DNA of 64,000 bases from Megalopta genalis (GCF_051020955.1 NW_027476202.1:248001-312000); one strand, 5' to 3'; positions 1 through 13,805 are shown, counted from the first letter of the stretch. Notes: generated from the sequence alone by a model not told the origin. Program-made: numbers and translations.

Positions 1-120
1 TTGCTTCAAGTACTTGTGATATACTTGATTTAGCTTCAAGAGCATGCGAAACAAACGAGTTAGCTTCAAATCCATGCGAAACACAGGATTCAGCTTCAAA
101 TCCATGCGAAACAAATGGTT

Positions 121-480
121 TAGCTACAAATACTTGTGATATACATGATTTAGCTTCAACTGCATGAAAAACAAACGAGTTAGCTTCAAATTAATGCGAA
201 GTAGAAGGCTTTGCTTCAAATCCATGCGAATCAAACGGTTTAGCTTCAAATACTTGTGATATACTTGATTTACATTCAAGTGCATGCGAAACAAACGAGA
301 TTGCTTCAAATCCATGCGAAACATATGATTTAACATCAAATCAATGCGAAGCAGAAGGCTGATCTTCGAATCCATGCGAAACAAATGGTTTAGCTTCAAA
401 TACTTGTGATATACATGATTTAGCTTCAACTGCAGGCGAAACAAACGAGTTAGCTTCATAGCCATGCGAAACACATGATT
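121..480. repeat. Duplicated block, copy 1 of 2 (partner at 2,731-3,090)
   Basis: These 360 bp match 2,731-3,090 at an offset of 2,610 bp, which is exactly 87 monomers. Both copies share uncommon variants: an A/B-type monomer with TTAATGCGAA (189 and 2,799), a D monomer with ATACTTGATT, an E monomer ending ACAAACGAGA followed by a TTGCTTC monomer, and an A monomer beginning TAGCTTCATAGCC. A few substitutions separate them. Confidence 0.8.
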
Positions 481-1239
481 TAGCTTCAAGTAAAAGCGAA
501 GTAGAAGCCTGATCTTCAAATCCATGCGAAACAAATGGTTTAGCCTCAAATATTTGTGTTATACATGATTTAGCTTCAATAGTATGCGAAACACACGAGT
601 TAGCTTCAAATCCTTGCGATAGACATGATTTAGCTTCAAATCAATGCGAAGTAGAAGGCTTATCTTCGAACCCATGCGAAACAAATGTTTCTGCTTCAAA
701 TACTTGTGATATACATGATTTAGCATCAACTGCATGCGAAACACACGCGTAAGCTTCAAATCCATGCGAAACACATGATTTAGCTTCAAATCAATGCGAA
801 GTAGGAGGCTTATCTTCAAATCCATGCGAAACAAATCGTTTAGCTTCAAATACTTGTGATATACATGATTTAGATTCAACTGCATGCGAAACGAACGAGT
901 TAGCTTCAAATCCAAGCGAAACACATGACTTAGCTTCTAACCAATGCGAAGTAGAAGGCTTAGCTTCAAATCCATGCGAATCAAATTGTTTAGGTTCAAA
1001 TACTTGTGATACACATGATTTAGCTTCAACTGCATGCGAAACAAACGATTTAGGTTCAAATCCATGCGAAACACATGATTTAGCTTCAAATCAGTGTGTA
1101 GTATAAGGCGTATCTTCGAATCAATGCCAAACAAATCATTTAGCTTCAAATACTTGTGATATACAGGATTTAGCTTCAAATGCAGGCGAAACAAACGAGT
1201 TAGCTTCAAATCCATGCGAAACACATGATTTAGCTTCAA
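481..1239. repeat. Duplicated block, copy 1 (partner at 1,321-2,079)
   Basis: These 759 bp match 1,321-2,079 at an offset of 840 bp (28 monomers), with roughly eight substitutions counted by eye, most of them clustered at 814-825. Diagnostic shared variants are GTAGAAGCCT, TATTTGTGTT, AGTATGCGAA, TCCTTGCGATAGACATGATT and the B-type monomer with CAGTGTGTAGTATAAGGCG. A third partial copy of the first 180 bp lies at 3,511-3,688. Confidence 0.88.
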
Positions 1240-1320
1240 ATACTTGTGATATGCATGATTTAGCCTCAATTGCATACGAAACAAACGACTTAGCTTCAAA
1301 TCCATGCGAAACACATAATT

Positions 1321-2079
1321 TAGCTTCAAGTAAAAGCGAAGTAGAAGCCTGATCTTCGAATCCATGCGAAACAAATGGTTTAGCCTCAAATATTTGTGTT
1401 ATACATGATTTAGCTTCAATAGTATGCGAAACACACGAGTTAGCTTCAAATCCTTGCGATAGACATGATTTAGCTTCAAATCAATGCGAAGTAGAAGGCT
1501 TATCTTCGAACCCATGCGAAACAAATGTTTCTGCTTCAAATACTTGTGATATACATGATTTAGCATCAACTGCATGCGAAACACACGCGTAAGCTTCAAA
1601 TCCATGCGAAACACATGATTTAGCTTCAAATCAATGCGAAGTAGAATGCTGAGTTTCAAATCCATGCGAAACAAATCGTTTAGCTTCAAATACTTGTGAT
1701 ATACATGATTTAGATTCAAATGCATGCGAAACGAACGAGTTAGCTTCAAATCCAAGCGAAACACATGACTTAGCTTCTAATCAATGCGAAGTAGAAGGCT
1801 TAGCTTCAAATCCATGCGAATCAAATTGTTTAGGTTCAAATACTTGTGATACACATGATTTAGCTTCAACTGCATGCGAAACAAACGATTTAGGTTCAAA
1901 TCCATGCGAAACACATGATTTAGCTTCAAATCAGTGTGTAGTATAAGGCGTATCTTCGAATCAATGCCAAACAAATCATTTAGCTTCAAATACTTGTGAT
2001 ATACAGGATTTAGCTTCAAATGCAGGCGAAACAAACGAGTTAGCTTCAAATCCATGCGAAACACATGATTTAGCTTCAA
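1321..2079. repeat. Duplicated block, copy 2 (partner at 481-1,239)
   Basis: This is the partner of 481-1,239. It ends at 2,079, where copy 1 continues with a D monomer and copy 2 continues with TAAATGCGAAGAGGAAGGCT. The sharp breakpoint falls inside a monomer at the end of the shared head, as expected if exchange used the head that all monomers share. Confidence 0.88.
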
Positions 2080-2280
2080 ATAAATGCGAAGAGGAAGGCT
2101 CAGCTTCAAATCCATGCGAATCAAATGGTTTAGTTTCAAATAGTTGTGATATACCTGATTCAGATTCAACTGCGTGCGAAACGAGCGAATTAGCTTCAAA
2201 TCCTAGCGAAACACGTGATTTAGCTTCAATTCAATACGAAGTAGAAGGCTGAGCTTCAAATTCATGCGAAACGAATGGTT

Positions 2281-2500
2281 TAGGTTCAAATACTTGTGAT
2301 ATACATGATTTAGCTTCAACAGCATGCGAAACATACGAGAATACTTCAATTCCAAAGGAATCACGTGATTTAGCTTCAAATCAATGCGAAGTAGAAGGCT
2401 AATCTTCGAAACCATGCGAAACAAATCATTTAGATTCAAATACTTGTGATATACATGATTTAGCTTCAAATGCATGCGAAACAAACGAGTTAGGTACAAA
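2281..2500. repeat. Left-edge segment homologous to the right edge (about 61,955-62,130 and 63,452-63,670)
   Basis: The run holds TAGGTTCAAATACTTG, CAGCATGCGAAACATACGAG, AATACTTCAATTCC, AAAGGAATCACGTGATTTAG, an AATCTTCG-type C monomer and ACAAATCATTTAGATTC. The same order occurs at the right edge at an offset of about 59,674 bp (61,955) and again 1,497 bp later. I did not find the AAAGGAATCACGTG monomer anywhere in regions II or III. Confidence 0.82.
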
Positions 2501-2730
2501 TCCATGCGAAACACATGGTTTAGCTTCAAATCAATGCGAAGTAGAAGGGTTATCTTCGAATCCATGCAAAACAAATGGTTTAGCTTCAAACACTTGTGAT
2601 ATACATGATTTAGCTTCAACTGCATGTGAAACAAACGAGTTAGCTTAAAATCCTAGCGAAACACATGATTTGTCTTCAAATCAATGCGAAGTAGAAGGGT
2701 TATCTTCGAATCCTTGCGAAACAAATGGTT

Positions 2731-3090
2731 TTGCTTCAAGTACTTGTGATATACATGATTTAGCTTCAACTGCATGCGAAACAAACGAGTTATCTTCAAA
2801 TTAATGCGAAGTAGAAGGCTTAGCTTCAAATCCTTGCGAATCAAACGGTTTAGCCTCAAATACTTGTGATATACTTGATTTATATTCAAGTGCATGCGAA
2901 ACAAACGAGATTGCTTCAAATCCATGCGAAACATATGATTTAACATCAAATCAATGCGAAGCAGAAGGCTGATCTTCGAATCCATGCGAAACAAATGGTT
3001 TAGCTTCAAATACTTGTGATATACATGATTTAGCTTCAACTGCAGGCGAAACAAACGAGTTAGCTTCATAGCCAAGCGAAACACATGATT
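2731..3090. repeat. Duplicated block, copy 2 of 2 (partner at 121-480)
   Basis: This is the partner of 121-480, offset 2,610 bp. It carries the same series of unusual monomers with scattered substitutions, for example TCCTTGCGAA where copy 1 has TCCATGCGAA near 221. Homology stops where the TTCATGCG-type variant pair at about 3,091-3,150 begins. Confidence 0.8.
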
Positions 3091-4422
3091 TAACAACAAA
3101 TTCATGCGAAACACATGGTTTAGATTTATATTCATGCCAAACAAATGGTTTAGCTTTAAATACTTGTGATATACATGATTTAGCTTCAACTGCACGCGAA
3201 ACAAACCAGCTAGCTTCAAATCCATGCGAAACACATGATTTAGCTTCAAATCAATGCGAAGTAGAAGACTTAGCTTCAAATCCAAGCGAAACATATTATT
3301 TAGATTCAAATCAATGCGAAGTTGAAGGCTTAGCTTCTAATCCTTGCGAATCACATGATTTAGCTTCAAATAAATGCGTAGAGGAAGGCTAATCTTCAAA
3401 TCCATGCGAAACAATTGGTTTAGCGTCGAATACTTGTGATATACATGATTTAGATTCAACTGCATGCGAAACGAACGAATTAGCTTCAAATCCAAGCGAA
3501 ACACATGATTTAGCTTCAAGTAAAAGCGAAGTAGAAGCCTGATCTTCGAATCCATGCGAAACAAATGGTTTAGCCTCAAATATTTGTGTTATACATGATT
3601 TAGCATCAATAGTATACGAAACACACGAGTTAGCTTCAAATCCTTGCGATAGACATGATTTAGCTTCAAATCAATGCGAAGTAGAAGGCATAGCTTCAAA
3701 TCCATGGGAATAAAATGGTTTATCTTCAAATACTTGTGGTATGCATGACTTATCTTCAACTGCATGCGAAACAAACGAGTTAGCTTCAAATCCATGCGAA
3801 ACATATGATTTAACATCAAATCAATGCGAAGCAGAAGGCTGATGTTCGAATCCATGCGAAACAAATGGTTTAGCTTCAAATACTTGTGATACACATGATT
3901 TAGCATCAACTGCATGCGAAACAAACGAGTTAGCTTCAAATCCTTGCGAAACACATGATTATCTTCAAATCAATGCGAAGTAGAAGGCTTAGCTTCAAAT
4001 CCATGCGAAAAACATGATTTAGCTTCAAATCGATGCGAAGTAGAAGGCTTATCTACGAATCGATGCGAAACAAATGGTTTAGCTGCAAATACTTGTGATA
4101 TACATGATTCAGCATCAACTGCATGCGAAACAAACGAGTTAGCTTCAAATCCATGCGAAACACATGATTTAGCTTCAAATCAATGCGAAGTAGAAGGGTT
4201 ATCTTCGAATCCAAGCGAAACAAATGATTTAGCTTCAAACACTTGTGATATACATGATTTAGCTTCAACTGCATGCGAAACAAACGAGTTAGCTTCAAAT
4301 CCATGCGCAACACATGATTTAGCTTCAAATCAATGCGAAGTAGAAGGGTTATCTTTGAATCCATGCGAAACAAATGGTTTAGCTTCAAACACTTGTGTTA
4401 TACATGATTTAGCTTCAACTGC

Positions 4423-4440
4423 ATGCGAAACAACGAGTTA
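4423..4440 (+). repeat. First occurrence of the E-monomer variant with a 1-bp deletion (E')
   Basis: The usual E tail ACAAACGAG has become ACAACGAG. The deletion moves the ATG of GCATGCGAA into the plus frame that reads the decapeptides, giving MRNNELALNP. The same variant or a close relative is found at about 4,722, 5,020, 6,578, 8,674, 10,082, 12,749, 19,595, 22,474, 23,434, 25,862, 26,523, 28,320, 28,529, 32,366, 32,575 and 33,083. I found none of these in regions I or III. A similar shortened E (GAAATAACGAG) occurs in region IV. I see no ribosome-binding or splice context that would make it a real start. Confidence 0.85.
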
Positions 4441-7400
4441 GCTTTAAATCCATGCGAAACACATGATTTAAATTCAAATCAATGCGAACTAGAAGGGTTA
4501 TCATCAAATCCGTTCGAATCAAATGGTTTTGCTTCAAATACTTGTGATATACTTGATTTAGCTTCAACAGCATGCGAAACAAACGAGTTATCTTCAAATC
4601 CATGCGAAGCATATGATTTAACATCACATCAATGCGAAGCAGAAGGCTGATGTTCGAATCCATGCGAAACAAATGGTTTAGCTTCAAACACTTCTGATAT
4701 ACATGACTTAGCTTCAACTGCATGCGAAACAACGATTTAGCTTTAAATCCATGCGAAACACGTGATTTAGCTCCAAATCAATGCGAAGTAGAAGGCATAG
4801 CTTCAAATCCATGGGAATCAAATGGTTTATCTTCAAATACTTGTGATATGCATTACTTATCTTCAACTGCATGCAAAACAAACGAGTTAGCTTCAAATCC
4901 ATGCGAAACACATGATTATCTTCAAATCAATGCGAAGGAGAGGGGTGATCTTCGAATCCATGCTAATCAAATGGTTTAGCTTCAAACACTTGTGATATAC
5001 ATGATTTAGCTTCAGCTGCTTGCGAAACAACGAGTTAGCTTTAAATCCTTGCGAAACACATGATTTAACTCCAAATCAATGCGAAGTACAAGGCTTTGCT
5101 TCAAATCCATGCGAAACACATGATTTAGCTTCAAATCAATGCGAAGTAGAAGGGTTATCTTCGAATCCATGCGAAACAAATGATTTAGCTTCAAACACTT
5201 GTGATATACATGATTTAGCTGCAACTGCATGCGAAACAAACGAGTTAGCTTCAAATCCATGCGCAACACATGATTTAGCTTCAAATCAATGCGAAGTAGA
5301 AGGGTTATCTTTGAATCCATGCGAAACAAATGGTTTAGCTTCAAACACTTTTGTTATACATGATTTAGCTTCAACTGCATGCGAAACAACGAGTTAGCTT
5401 TAAATCCATGCGAAACACATGATTTAGCTCCAAATCAATGCGAAGTAGAAGGCATAGCTTCAAATCCATGGGAATAAAATGGTTTATCTTCAAATACTTG
5501 TGGTATGCATGACTTATCTTCAACTGCATGCGAAACAAACGAGTTAGCTTCAAATCCATGCGAAACATATGATTTAACATCAAATCAATGCGAAGTAGAA
5601 GGCATAGCTTCAAATCCATGGGAATAAAATGGTTTAGCTTCAAATATTTGTGATATACATGATTTAGCTTCAACTGCATGCGAAACAAACGAGTTAGCTT
5701 CAAATCCATGCGCAACACATGATTTAGCTTCAAATCAATGCGAAGTAGAAGGGTTATCTTTGAATCCATGCGAAACAAATGGTTTAGGTTCAAACAATTG
5801 TGATATACATGATTCAGCTTCAACAGCATGCGAAACAAACGAGTTAGCTGCAAAAACCATGCGAAACACATGATTTAGCTTCAAATTGACGCGAAGTAGA
5901 AGGCTTATCTACGAATCCATGCAAAACAAATGGTTTAGCTGCAAATACTTGTGATATACATGATTCAGCATCAACTGCATGCGAAACAAACGAGTTAGCT
6001 TCAAATCCATGCGAAACACATGATTTAGCTTCAAATCAATGCGAAGAAGAGGGGTGATCTTCGAATCCATGCTAATCAAATGGTTCATATTCAAATACTT
6101 GTGATATACATGATTTAGCTTCAACAGCAAGCGAAACAAAGGAGTTAGCTTCAAATCCATGCGAAACACATGATTTAGCTCCAAATCAATGCGAAGTAGA
6201 AGGCATAGCTTCAAATCCATGGGAATCAAATGGTTTAGCTTCAAATACTTGTGATATACATGATTTAGCATCAACAGCATGCGAAACAAACGAGTTAGCT
6301 TCAAATCCAAGAGAAGCATATGATTTCGTTTCAAATCAATGCGAAGTAGAAGGCTGATCTCCGATCCACGCGAAACAGATTGTATAGATTCAAATACTTG
6401 TGATATACATGATTTAGCATCAACAGCATGCGAAACAAACGAGTTAGCTTCAAATCCATGCGCAACACATGATTTAGCTTCAAATCAATGCGAAGTAGAA
6501 GGGTTATCTTTGAATCCATGCGAAACAAATGGTTTAGCTTCAAACACTTGTGTTATACATGATTTAGCTTCAACTGCATGCGAAACAACGAGTTAGCTTT
6601 AAATCCATGCGAAACACATGATTTCGCTCCAAATAAATGCGAAGTGGAAGAATCATCTTTGAATCAATGCGAAACAAATTGTTTAGCTTCAAATACTTGT
6701 GATATACATGATTTAGCTTCAAATCAATGCGAAGTAGAAGGGTTATCTTCGAATCCACGCGAAACAAATGATTTAGCTTCAAACACTTGTGATATACATG
6801 ATTTAGCTTCAACTGCATGCGAAACAAACGAGTTAGCTTCAAATCCATGCGAAACACATGATTTAGCTTCAAACCAATGCGAAGAAGAAGGATTATCTTC
6901 GAATCCATGCGAAACAAATGATTTAGCTTGAAACACTTGTGATATACATGATTTAGCTTCAACTGCATGCGAAACAAACGAGTTAGCTTCAAATCCTTGC
7001 GAAACACATGATTATCTTCAAATCAATGCGAAGAAGAGTGGTGATCATCGAATCCATGCTAATCAAATGGTTCATATTCAAATACTTGTGATATACATGA
7101 TTTAGCTTCAACAGCATGCGAAACAAACGAGTTAGCTGTAAATCCATGCGAAACACATGATTTAGCTCCAAATCAATGCGAAGTAGAAGGCATAGCTACA
7201 AATCCATGTGAATAAAATGGTTTATCTTCAAATACTTGTGGTATGCATGACTTATCTTCAACTGCATGCGAAACAAACGAGTTAGCTTCAAATCCACGCG
7301 AAGCACATGATTTAAATTCAAATCAATGCGAACTAGATGGGTTATCATCAAATCCGTGCGAATCAAATGGTTTTGCTTCAAATACTTGTGATATACTTGA

Positions 7401-7899
7401 TTTCGCTTCAACAGCATGCGAAACAAACGAGTTAGCTTCAAATCCATGCGAAACATATGATTTAACATCAAATCAATGCGAAGCAGAAGGCTGATGTTCG
7501 AATCCATGCGAAACAAATGGTTTAGCTTCAAATACTTGTGATATACATGATTTAGCTTCAACTGCATGCAAAACAAACGAGTTAGCTTCAAATCCTTGCG
7601 AAACACATGATTATCTTCAAATCAATGCGAAGAAGAGTGGTGATCTTCGAATCCATGCTAATCAAATGGTTCATATTCAAATACTTGTGATATACATGAT
7701 TTAGCTTCAACAGCATGCGAAACAAACGAGTTAGCTGTAAATCCATGCGAAACACATGATTTAGCTCCAAATCAATGCGAAGTAGAAGGCATAGCTACAA
7801 ATCCATGGGAATCAAATGGTTTAGCTTCAAATACTTGTGATATACATGATTTAGATTCAACAGCATGCGAAACAAACGAGTTAGCTTCAAATCCATGCG

Positions 7900-9730
7900 A
7901 AACAAATGATTTAGCTTCAAACCAATGCGAAGTAGAAGGGTTATCTTCGAATCCATGCGAAACAAATGGTTTAGCTTCAAACACTTGTGATAGACATGAT
8001 TTAGCTTCAACAGCATGCGAAACAAACGAGTTAGCTTCAAAAACCATGCGAAACACATGATTTAGCTTCAAATCGACGCGAAGTAGAAGGCCTATCTACG
8101 AATCCATGCGAAACAAATGGTTTAGCTTCAAACACTTGTGATATACATGATTTAGCTTCAACTGCATGCGAAACAACGATTTAGCTTTAAATCCACGCGA
8201 AACACATGATTTAACTCCAAATCAATGCGAAGTAGAAGGCTTTGCTTCAAATCCATGCGAAAAACATGATTTAGCTTAAAATCAATGCGAAGTAGAAGGG
8301 TTATCTTCGAATTCATGCGAAACAAGTGATTTAGCTTGAAACACTTGTGATATACATGATTTAGCTTCAACAGCATGCGAAACAATCGAGTTAGCTTCAA
8401 ATCCATGCGAAATACATGATTTAGTTTCAAATCAATGCGAAGAAGAATGCATAGCTTCAAATCCATGGGAATCAAATGGTTTATCTTCAAATACTTGTGA
8501 TATGCATTACTTATCTTCAACTGCATGCGAAACAAACGAGTTAGCTTCAAATACATGCGAAACACATGATTATCTTCAAATCAATGCGAAGAAGAGGGGT
8601 GATCTTCGAATCCATGCTAATCAAACGGTTTAGCTTCAAACACTTGTGATATACATGATTTAGCTTCAACTGGTTGCGAAACAACGAGTTAGCTTTAAAT
8701 CCATGCGAAACACATGATTTAACTCCAAATCATTGCGAAGTAGAAGGCTTTGCTTCAAATCCATGCGAAACACATGATTTAGATTCAAATCAATGCGAAG
8801 TAAAAGGGTTATCTTCGAATCCATGTGAAACAAATGATTTAGCTTCAAACACTTGTGATATACATGATTTAGCTTCAACTGCATGCGAAACAAACGAGTT
8901 AGCTTCAAATCCATGCGAAACACATGATTTAGCTTCAAATCAGTGCGAAGAAGAGGGGTGATCTTCGAATCCATGCTAATCAAATGGTTCATATTCAAAT
9001 ACTTGTGATATACATGATTTAGCTTCAACAGCAAGCGAAACAAAGGAGTTAGCTTCAAATCCATGCGAAACACACGATTTAGCTTCAAATCAGTGCGAAG
9101 AAGAGGGGTGATCTTCGAATCCATGCTAATCAAATGGTTCATATTCAAATACTTGTGATATACATGATTTAGCTTCAACAGCAAGCGAAACAAAGGAGTT
9201 AGCTCCAAATCCAAGCGAAGCATATGATTTCGTTTCAAATCAATGCGAAGTAGAAGGCTGATCTCCGATCCACGCGAAACAGATTGTATAGATTCAAATA
9301 CTTGTGATATACATGATTTAGCTTCAACAGCATGCGAAACAAACGTGTTAGCTTCAAATCCATGCGAAACACATGATTTAGCTTCAATTTGATGCGAAGT
9401 AGAAGGCTTAGCCTCAAATCCATGCCAATCAAACGGTTTAGCTTCAAATACTTGTGATATACATGGTTCAGCTTCAAATGCATGAGAAATTACCGAGTTA
9501 GCTTCAAATCCATGCGAAACACATGACTTAGGTCCGAATCAGTGCGAAGCAGAAGGCTGATGTTCGAATCCATGCGAAACAAAGGTTTTGCTTCAAATAC
9601 TTGTGATATACATGATTTAACTTCAACTGCATGCGAAACAAACTAGTTAGTTTCAAATCCATGCGAAACACATGATTTACCTTCAAATCAATGCGAAGTA
9701 GAACGATTATCTTCGAATCCATGCAAAACA
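7900..9730. repeat. Duplicated block, copy 1 (partner at 11,975-13,805)
   Basis: This block of about 1.83 kb matches 11,975-13,805 at a constant offset of 4,075 bp. It includes shared marks such as AAAACCATGCG at about 8,041 and the C-class monomer GATCTCCGATCCACGCG at about 9,260. Between about 9,080 and 9,220 the two copies carry different monomers of the same total length, so one pentamer-sized patch has been swapped inside an otherwise close match. Confidence 0.8.
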
Positions 9731-10486
9731 AATGATTTAGCTTCAAACAAATTGTGATATACATTATTTATCTTCAACTGCATGCGAAACAAACAAGCTA
9801 GCCTCAAATCCAAGCGAAACACATGATTTATCTTCGAATCAATGCGAGGTAGAAGGCTTAGCTTCAATTCCATGCGAATCAAACGATTTAGCTTCAAATA
9901 CTTGTGATATACATGATTTAGCTTCAACTGCATGCGAAACAAACGAGTTAGCTTCAAATCCATGCGCAACACATGATTTAGCTTCAAATCAATGCGAAGT
10001 AGAAGGGTTATCTTTGAATCCATGCGAAACAAATGGTTTAGCTTCAAACACTTGTGTTATACATGATTTAGCTTCAACTGCATGCGAAACAACGAGTTAG
10101 CTTTAAACCCATGCGAAACACATGATTCAACTCCAAATCAATGCGAAGTAGAAGGCTTTGCTTTAAATCCATGCGAAACACATGATTTAGCTTCAAACCA
10201 ATGCGAAGTAGAAGGGTTATCTTCGAATCCATGCGAAACAAATGGTTTAGCTTCAAACACTTGTGATATACATGATTTAGCTTCAGCAGCATGCGAAACA
10301 AACTTGTTAGCTTCAAATCCATGCGAAACACATGATTTAGCTTCAATTTAATGCGAAGTAGAAGGCTTAGCTTCAAATCCATGCCAATCAAACGGTTTAG
10401 CTTCAAATACTTGTGATATACATGGTTCAGCTTCAAATGCATGCGAAATAAACGAGTTAGCTTCAAATCCATGCGAAACACATGAT

Positions 10487-12133
10487 TTAGGTCCAAATCA
10501 ATGCGAAGCAGAAGGCTGATGTTCGAATCCATGCGAAACAAAGGTTTTGCTTCAAATACTTGTGATATACATGATTTAGATTCAAATCAATGCGAAGTAG
10601 AAGGATTATCTTTGAATCCATGCGAAACAAAGGGTTTAGTTTCAAACACTTGTGATACACATGATTTAGCTTCAACTGCATGCAAAACATACGAGTTAGC
10701 TTTAAATCCATGCGAAACACATGATTTCGCTCCAAATAAATGCGAAGTGGAAGAATCATCTTTGAATCAATGCGAAACAAATGGTTTAGCTTCAAATACT
10801 TGTGATATACATGATTTAGCTTCAAATCAATGCGAAGTAGAAGGGTTATCTTCGAATCCATGCGAAACAAATGATTTAGCTTCAAACACTTGTGATATAC
10901 ATGATTTAGCTTCAACTGCATGCGAAACAAACGAGTTAGCTTCAAATCCATGCGAAACACATGATTTAGCTTCAAACCAATGCTAAGAAGAAGGATTATC
11001 TTCGAATCCATGCGAAACAAATGGTTTAGCTTCAAACACTTGTGATATACATGATTTAGCTTCAACAGCATGCGAAACAAACGTGTTAGCTTCAAATCCA
11101 TGCGAAACACATGATTTAGCTTCAATTTAATGCGAAGTAGAAGGCTTAGCTTCAAATCCATGCCAATCAAACGGCTTAGCTTCAAATACTTGTGATATAC
11201 ATGGTTCAGCTTCAAATGCATGCGAAACAAACAAGCTAGCCTCAAATCCAAGCGAAACACATGATTTATCTTCAAATCAATGCGAAGTAGAAGGCATAGC
11301 TTCAAATCCATGGGAATAAAATGGTTTAGCTTCAAATACTTGTGATATACATGATTTAGCTTCAAATCAATGCTAAGTAGAAGGGTTATATTCGAATCCA
11401 TGCGAAACAAATGATTTAGCTTCAAACACTTGTGATATACATGATTTAGCTTCAACTGCATGCAAAACGAACGAGTTAGCTTTAAATCCATGCGAAACAC
11501 ATGATTTCGCTCCAAATAAATGCGAAGTGGAAGAATGATCTTTGAATCAATGCGAAACAAATGGTTTAGCTTCAAATACTTGTGATATACATGATTTAGA
11601 TTCAAATCAATGCGAAGTAGAAGGATTATCTTTGAATCCATGCGAAACAAAGGGTTTAGCTTCAAACACTTGTGATACACATGATTTAGCTTCAACTGCA
11701 TGCAAAACATACGAGTTAGCTTTAAATCCATGCGAAACACATGATTTCGCTCCAAATAAATGCGAAGTGGAAGAATCATCTTTGAATCAATGCGAAACAA
11801 ATGGTTTAGCTTCAAATACTTGTGATATACATGATTTAGCTTCAAATCAATGCGAAGTAGAAGGGTTATCTTCGAATCCATGCGAAACAAATGATTTAGC
11901 TTCAAACACTTGTGATATACATGATTTAGCTTCAACTGCATGCGAAACAAACGAGTTAGCTTCAAATCCATGCGAAACACATGATTTAGCTTCAAACCAA
12001 TGCGAAGAAGAAGGATTATCTTCGAATCCATGCGAAACAAATGGTTTAGCTTCAAACACTTGTGATAGACATGATTTAGCTTCAACAGCATGCGAAACAA
12101 ACGAGTTAGCTTCAAAAACCATGCGAAACACAT
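10487..12133 (-). other. Open frame of 548 codons in region II, probably not a gene
   Basis: This is the longest frame in the indel-rich region. It continues because this stretch happens to contain no net frameshift. It reads the usual minus-strand decapeptides, with repeats such as LKLNHLFRIDSKMILPLRIY shared by two internal copies. It opens and closes out of frame at a +1 event (about 12,117) and a -1 event (about 10,545). Confidence 0.55.
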
Positions 12134-13805
12134 GATTTAGGTTCAAATCGACGCGAAGTAGAATGCTTATCTACGAATCCATGCGAAGCAAATGGTTTAG
12201 CTTCAAACACTTGTGATATACATGATTTAGCTTCAACTGCATGCGAAACAACGATTTAGCTTTAAATCCACGCGAAACACATGATTTAACTCCAAATCAA
12301 TGCGAAGTAGAAGGCTTTGCTTCAAATCCATGCGAAAAACATGATTTAGCTTAAAATCAATGCGAAGTAGAAGGGTTATCTTCGAATTCATGCGAAACAA
12401 ATGATTTAGCTTGAAACACTTGTGATATACATGATTTAGCTTCAACAGCATGCGAAACAATCGAGTTAGCTTCAAATCCATGCGAAATACATGATTTAGT
12501 TTCAAATCAATGCGAAGAAGAATGCATAGCTTCAAATCCATGGGAATCAAATGGTTTATCTTCAAATACTTGTGATATGCATTACTTATCTTCAACTGCA
12601 TGCGAAACAAACGAGTTAGCTTCAAATACATGCGAAACACATGATTATCTTCAAATCAATGCGAAGAAGAGGGGTGATCTTCGAATCCATGCTAATCAAA
12701 CGGTTTAGCTTCAAACACTTGTGATATACATGATTTAGCTTCAACTGGTTGCGAAACAACGAGTTAGCTTTAAATCCATGCGAAACACATGATTTAACTC
12801 CAAATCATTGCGAAGTAGAAGGCTTTGCTTCAAATCCATGCGAAACACATGATTTAGATTCAAATCAATGCGAAGTAAAAGGGTTATCTTCGAATCCAAG
12901 CGAAACAAATGATTTAGCTTCAAACACTTGTGATATACATGATTTAGCTTCAACTGCATGCGAAACAAACGAGTTAGCTTCAAATCCATGCGAAACACAT
13001 GATTTAGCTTCAAATCAGTGCGAAGAAGAGGGGTGATCTTCGAATCCATGCTAATCAAATGGTTCATATTCAAATACTTGTGATATACATGATTTAGCTT
13101 CAACAGCAAGCGAAACAAAGGAGTTAGCTTCAAATCCATGCGAAACACATGATTTAGCTCCAAATCAATGCGAAGTAGAAGGCATAGCATCAAATCCATG
13201 GGAATCAAATGGTTTAGCTTCAAATACTTGTGATATACATGATTTAGCATCAACAGCATGCGAAACAAACGAGTTAGCTTCAAATCCAAGCGAAGCATAT
13301 GATTTCGTTTCAAATCAATGCGAAGTAGAAGGCTGATCTCCGATCCACGCGAAACAGATTGTATAGATTCAAATACTTGTGATATACATGATTTAGCTTC
13401 AACAGCATGCGAAACAAACGTGTTAGCTTCAAATCCATGCGAAACACATGATTTAGCTTCAATTTGAAGCGAAGTAGAAGGCTTAGCTTCAAATCCATGC
13501 CAATCAAACGGTTTAGCTTCAAATACTTGTGATATACATGGTTCAGCTTCAAGTGGATGCGAAATAAACGAGTTAGCTTCAAATCCATGCGAAACACATG
13601 ACTTAGGTCCGAATCAGTGCGAAGCAGAAGGCTGATGTTCGAATCCATGCGAAACAAAGGTTTTGCTTCAAATACTTGTGATATACATGATTTAGCTTCA
13701 ACTGCATGCGAAACAGACGAGTTAGCTTCAAATCCATGCGAAACACATGATTTACCTTCAAATCAATGCGAAGTAGAACGATTATCTTCGAATCCATGCA
13801 AAACA
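11975..13805. repeat. Duplicated block, copy 2 (partner at 7,900-9,730)
   Basis: This is the partner of 7,900-9,730, offset 4,075 bp. Its right part is also the left part of another duplication (12,830-14,390 with 14,748-16,309), so duplications are nested and occurred in more than one round. Confidence 0.8.

Larger units (their letters stand above)
1..3960. repeat. Region I: left part of the array, in perfect 30-bp register, variant-rich
   Basis: From base 1 to about 3,960 every monomer starts at a position equal to 1 modulo 30, so there is no net insertion or deletion other than whole monomers. The A-E order is often broken, for example E-A-C-D-E-B near 31-210. The region carries rare variants that are otherwise seen mainly at the far right end, such as the segment at 2,311-2,370. 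The first register change is at about 3,960, where the A to B junction loses one base. Minus-strand open frames of 80-218 codons tile the region, separated by in-frame stops. Confidence 0.85.
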
